Part shown: one piece after another, positions 62,342-64,000 of the stretch | How positions within the stretch are numbered: position 1 is the first letter of the stretch | Layout of the letters: the number at the start of each line of letters is the position of its first letter | Assembly: GCF_001022965.1 (NCBI RefSeq) | Contig: NZ_LECZ01000025.1 | Span: 310,001 to 374,000, forward strand | Reading direction: 5' to 3' | DNA from: Enterobacter genomosp. O | GTDB lineage: Bacteria; Pseudomonadota; Gammaproteobacteria; Enterobacterales; Enterobacteriaceae | Length of the DNA stretch: 64,000 bases | The notes under the pieces: model-generated | What the model was told of the DNA's origin: nothing | Database searches by the model: none | Seen by the model: the letters and a program-made list of their open reading frames with translations, nothing else | Position numbers and translations under genes: made by a program

Positions 62342-63260
62342 CGAGCCTCCACGCCAGCTGTTCCAGGTAGCGCTGCCGATCCTGACGCGCCTTCAGCGCC
62401 TCCTCCAGCGAACATTGCACGAAGTGGATCGGCTGTCCCAGGGGAATTTGCGCCAGATGGTAACGATCGGCCTCAATAATGCAGGCAATACGCGGATAAC
62501 CGCCCGTCGTCTGCGCATCGTTCATCAACACAATAGGTTGACCATTACCCGGCACCTGAATGACGCCGGGCAACAACCCGTGGGAAAGCAATTCTCGGTC
62601 CGTCGTACGGGTCAGCGGCTGTCCCTGCAGGCGATATCCCATGCGGTTACTTTGCGGGCTAAGCTTCCACGGCGAACGCCAGAAGGACTCTTTAGAGGCC
62701 TCGTCAAATTCATGATATTCCGGCCCCGGCAGGGCGCGGATCTGGTTCCCCCAGAGGAGCTGCTTCACGCCCTGAGCCGTCGAGAAGTGGCGCGCAGAGG
62801 GCCCGATCGCCAGACGATCGCCATCCTGCAACAGGCGTCCTTCGTGGCCGCCAATACCGGCTTTCTGATCGGTACTGGATGAGCCCAGCACCTCCGGCAC
62901 GTCAATCCCGCCCGCAACCGCAAGATAGCTGCGTACACCGTGCAGAGGGCGCTTAAGCGTTAAACGCTGCCCGGCTTTCGCCCGCAGCCGCCAGCCGGTC
63001 CAGACCGCTTTGCCATCAAGCGTGGCATCGCACCCGGCGCCGGTTAACGCAAACCAGGTCTCGTGGCTAAACTCAATGACACACTGCCCCAGCGTAATTT
63101 CGAGCGCCGCCGTATTGCCGGGGTTGCCCACCAGCACGTTAGCAATCTCCAGCGCGGGCCTGTCCAGCGCGCCACAGTAGCTCACGCCGGACTGGCGCAT
63201 GCCAAAGCGGCCCGCATCCTGAACGGAGGTGTAAAGCCCGGCGCGAATAAGCGTTAACAT
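62328..63260 (-). CDS. pxpC: 5-oxoprolinase subunit PxpC (YbgK, biotin-dependent-carboxyltransferase-like)
   Basis: 310 residues, allophanate hydrolase subunit 2 (KipA/AHS2) family. Conserved [15 protein letters not shown] near the start, [11 protein letters not shown] and the C-terminal [12 protein letters not shown] are typical. It pairs with PxpB; the two resemble the halves of allophanate hydrolase/KipIA. Overlaps of 7 and 14 bp with pxpB and pxpA show a single operon. Confidence 0.94.
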   Translation of the reverse strand: MLTLIRAGLYTSVQDAGRFGMRQSGVSYCGALDRPALEIANVLVGNPGNTAALEITLGQCVIEFSHETWFALTGAGCDATLDGKAVWTGWRLRAKAGQRLTLKRPLHGVRSYLAVAGGIDVPEVLGSSSTDQKAGIGGHEGRLLQDGDRLAIGPSARHFSTAQGVKQLLWGNQIRALPGPEYHEFDEASKESFWRSPWKLSPQSNRMGYRLQGQPLTRTTDRELLSHGLLPGVIQVPGNGQPIVLMNDAQTTGGYPRIACIIEADRYHLAQIPLGQPIHFVQCSLEEALKARQDRQRYLEQLAWRLDGKD

Positions 63261-63910
63261 ACGCCCTCCTTCTGCGGGATAAAGCGGAGGGTATCGCCAG
63301 GACGCAGGAGGACCGGCGATGCCTGCCCGGGTTCAAATAACGGCGTGGACGTGTGTCCGATAAGCTGCCAGCCGCCAGGCGAAGCCAGTGGATAAATGCC
63401 GGTCTGTTCGCCACCAATTGCGACGGTGCCTGCCGGCACGCTCAGGCGCGGCTCCGCGCGACGCGGCGTATGCAGCCTCGGGGAAAGCCCGCCAAGATAC
63501 GGAAAGCCCGGCTGAAACCCTAAAAACCAGACCACGTAATCAACGGAGGCGTGCAGCTCAACAACCTGCTTTTCCGTTAACCCGCAGTGCTCGGCGACCA
63601 CGGAGAGATCGGGCCCCTGCGCACCACCGTACACCACCGGGATCTCAATCGTTCTGGAGTCAGGCTCCAGCGCCTCACTCTCTTCCCACCAGCGCTGCAA
63701 GCGTTCGATGGCATCCAGAGCCAGCGTATGCGGGCTACGCAGCACGACGGTAATGTTATTCATGCCCGGAATGGCCTCAACCACTTCAGGCATATCGGCC
63801 AGACGCTGGGTCAGCCGCCAGATACGCTTTTGCGTAGCCAGCGTAACGGGCGGCTCCAGCTCCAGTACCACTGCGGTTTCGCCCAGAAGATAACAACGCG
63901 CTCGCTGCAC
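63254..63910 (-). CDS. pxpB: 5-oxoprolinase subunit PxpB (YbgJ, KipI-like)
   Basis: 218 residues, allophanate hydrolase subunit 1 (KipI/AHS1) family. Conserved segments are PGMNNITV near residue 50, [19 protein letters not shown] near 95 and [13 protein letters not shown] near 132, then a C-terminal [17 protein letters not shown]. The start codon is GTG at 63910 with GAGAGG upstream. First gene of pxpBCA, 14 bp after ybgI. It contributes to ATP-dependent pyroglutamate hydrolysis. Confidence 0.93.
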   Translation of the reverse strand: MQRARCYLLGETAVVLELEPPVTLATQKRIWRLTQRLADMPEVVEAIPGMNNITVVLRSPHTLALDAIERLQRWWEESEALEPDSRTIEIPVVYGGAQGPDLSVVAEHCGLTEKQVVELHASVDYVVWFLGFQPGFPYLGGLSPRLHTPRRAEPRLSVPAGTVAIGGEQTGIYPLASPGGWQLIGHTSTPLFEPGQASPVLLRPGDTLRFIPQKEGVC

Positions 63911-63924
63911 TTAACTACCTCTCA

Positions 63925-64000
63925 TCAGGCCGGATTAGGGATATCAATAAAGGTCACATCCAGATCGGTATTTTCCGTCAGCCATTCGCTGAGGGCGCGA
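63925..64000 (-). CDS. ybgI: C-terminal end of YbgI (Nif3/NIF3-like metal-binding protein), partial
   Basis: Only the last 24 codons and TGA are in the window, reading ALSEWLTENTDLDVTFIDIP then NPA. This matches the end of E. coli YbgI as I remember it, and ybgI lies directly upstream of pxpB there. YbgI is a hexameric dinuclear-metal protein of the Nif3 family, annotated as a putative hydrolase. The gene is cut by the window edge. Confidence 0.8.
   Translation of the reverse strand, partial: RALSEWLTENTDLDVTFIDIPNPA

Overview
The window is ordinary enterobacterial chromosome. Gene order and protein sequences follow the Escherichia coli moa-uvrB-bio-gal-nad-tol-cyd-suc-sdh-gltA stretch almost gene for gene. 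Two differences argue against E. coli: a complete hut (histidine utilisation) cluster between ybhB and ybhC, and an extra ABC ATPase gene between uvrB and bioD. The genes mngR/mngA/mngB, which lie between cydA and sucD in E. coli, are absent. Enterobacter or a close relative (Lelliottia, Leclercia, Kosakonia) fits best; this is inferred from similarity seen by eye, and the species cannot be resolved.

Layout. 1-4.6 kb: end of ybhL, the molybdopterin operon moaABCDE behind a Moco riboswitch and a ModE box, then ybhK. 4.6-13.6 kb: uvrB with a LexA box, the orphan urea-type ABC ATPase with a predicted sigma-54/NtrC promoter, the biotin genes bioBFCD/bioA around a BirA operator, and ybhB. 13.7-20 kb: hutIGC and hutUH with HutC operators and a NAC-type site. 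20-29 kb: a conserved phage lambda attB core, ybhC, pgl, ybhA, modCBA, acrZ, modE, modF. 29-36 kb: galETKM with its two GalR operators, gpmA (Fur box), aroG (TyrR box), ybgS. 36-39.4 kb: zitB, pnuC, nadA (NadR box) and two tRNA-Lys genes. 39.4-48.4 kb: the Tol-Pal envelope operon and cydABX-ybgE. 49-61 kb: sdhCDAB-sucABCD divergent from gltA. 60.8-64 kb: nei, the 5-oxoprolinase genes pxpBCA, and the 3' end of ybgI.

How it fits together. Molybdate uptake (modABC), its sensor (ModE) and cofactor synthesis (moa) share one operator architecture at two distant places in the window. The sdh, suc and gltA products form a continuous part of the TCA cycle, and sdh feeds electrons to the quinol pool oxidised by cytochrome bd (cydABX). 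Three modules obtain nitrogen from organic sources or look nitrogen-regulated: hut, the orphan ATPase, and pxpABC. I saw no insertion sequence, prophage, CRISPR array or broken gene. The most interesting items are the orphan ATPase with its nitrogen-type promoter, the preserved lambda attB core, and two strong stem-loops placed between the enzyme complexes of the sdh-suc operon.
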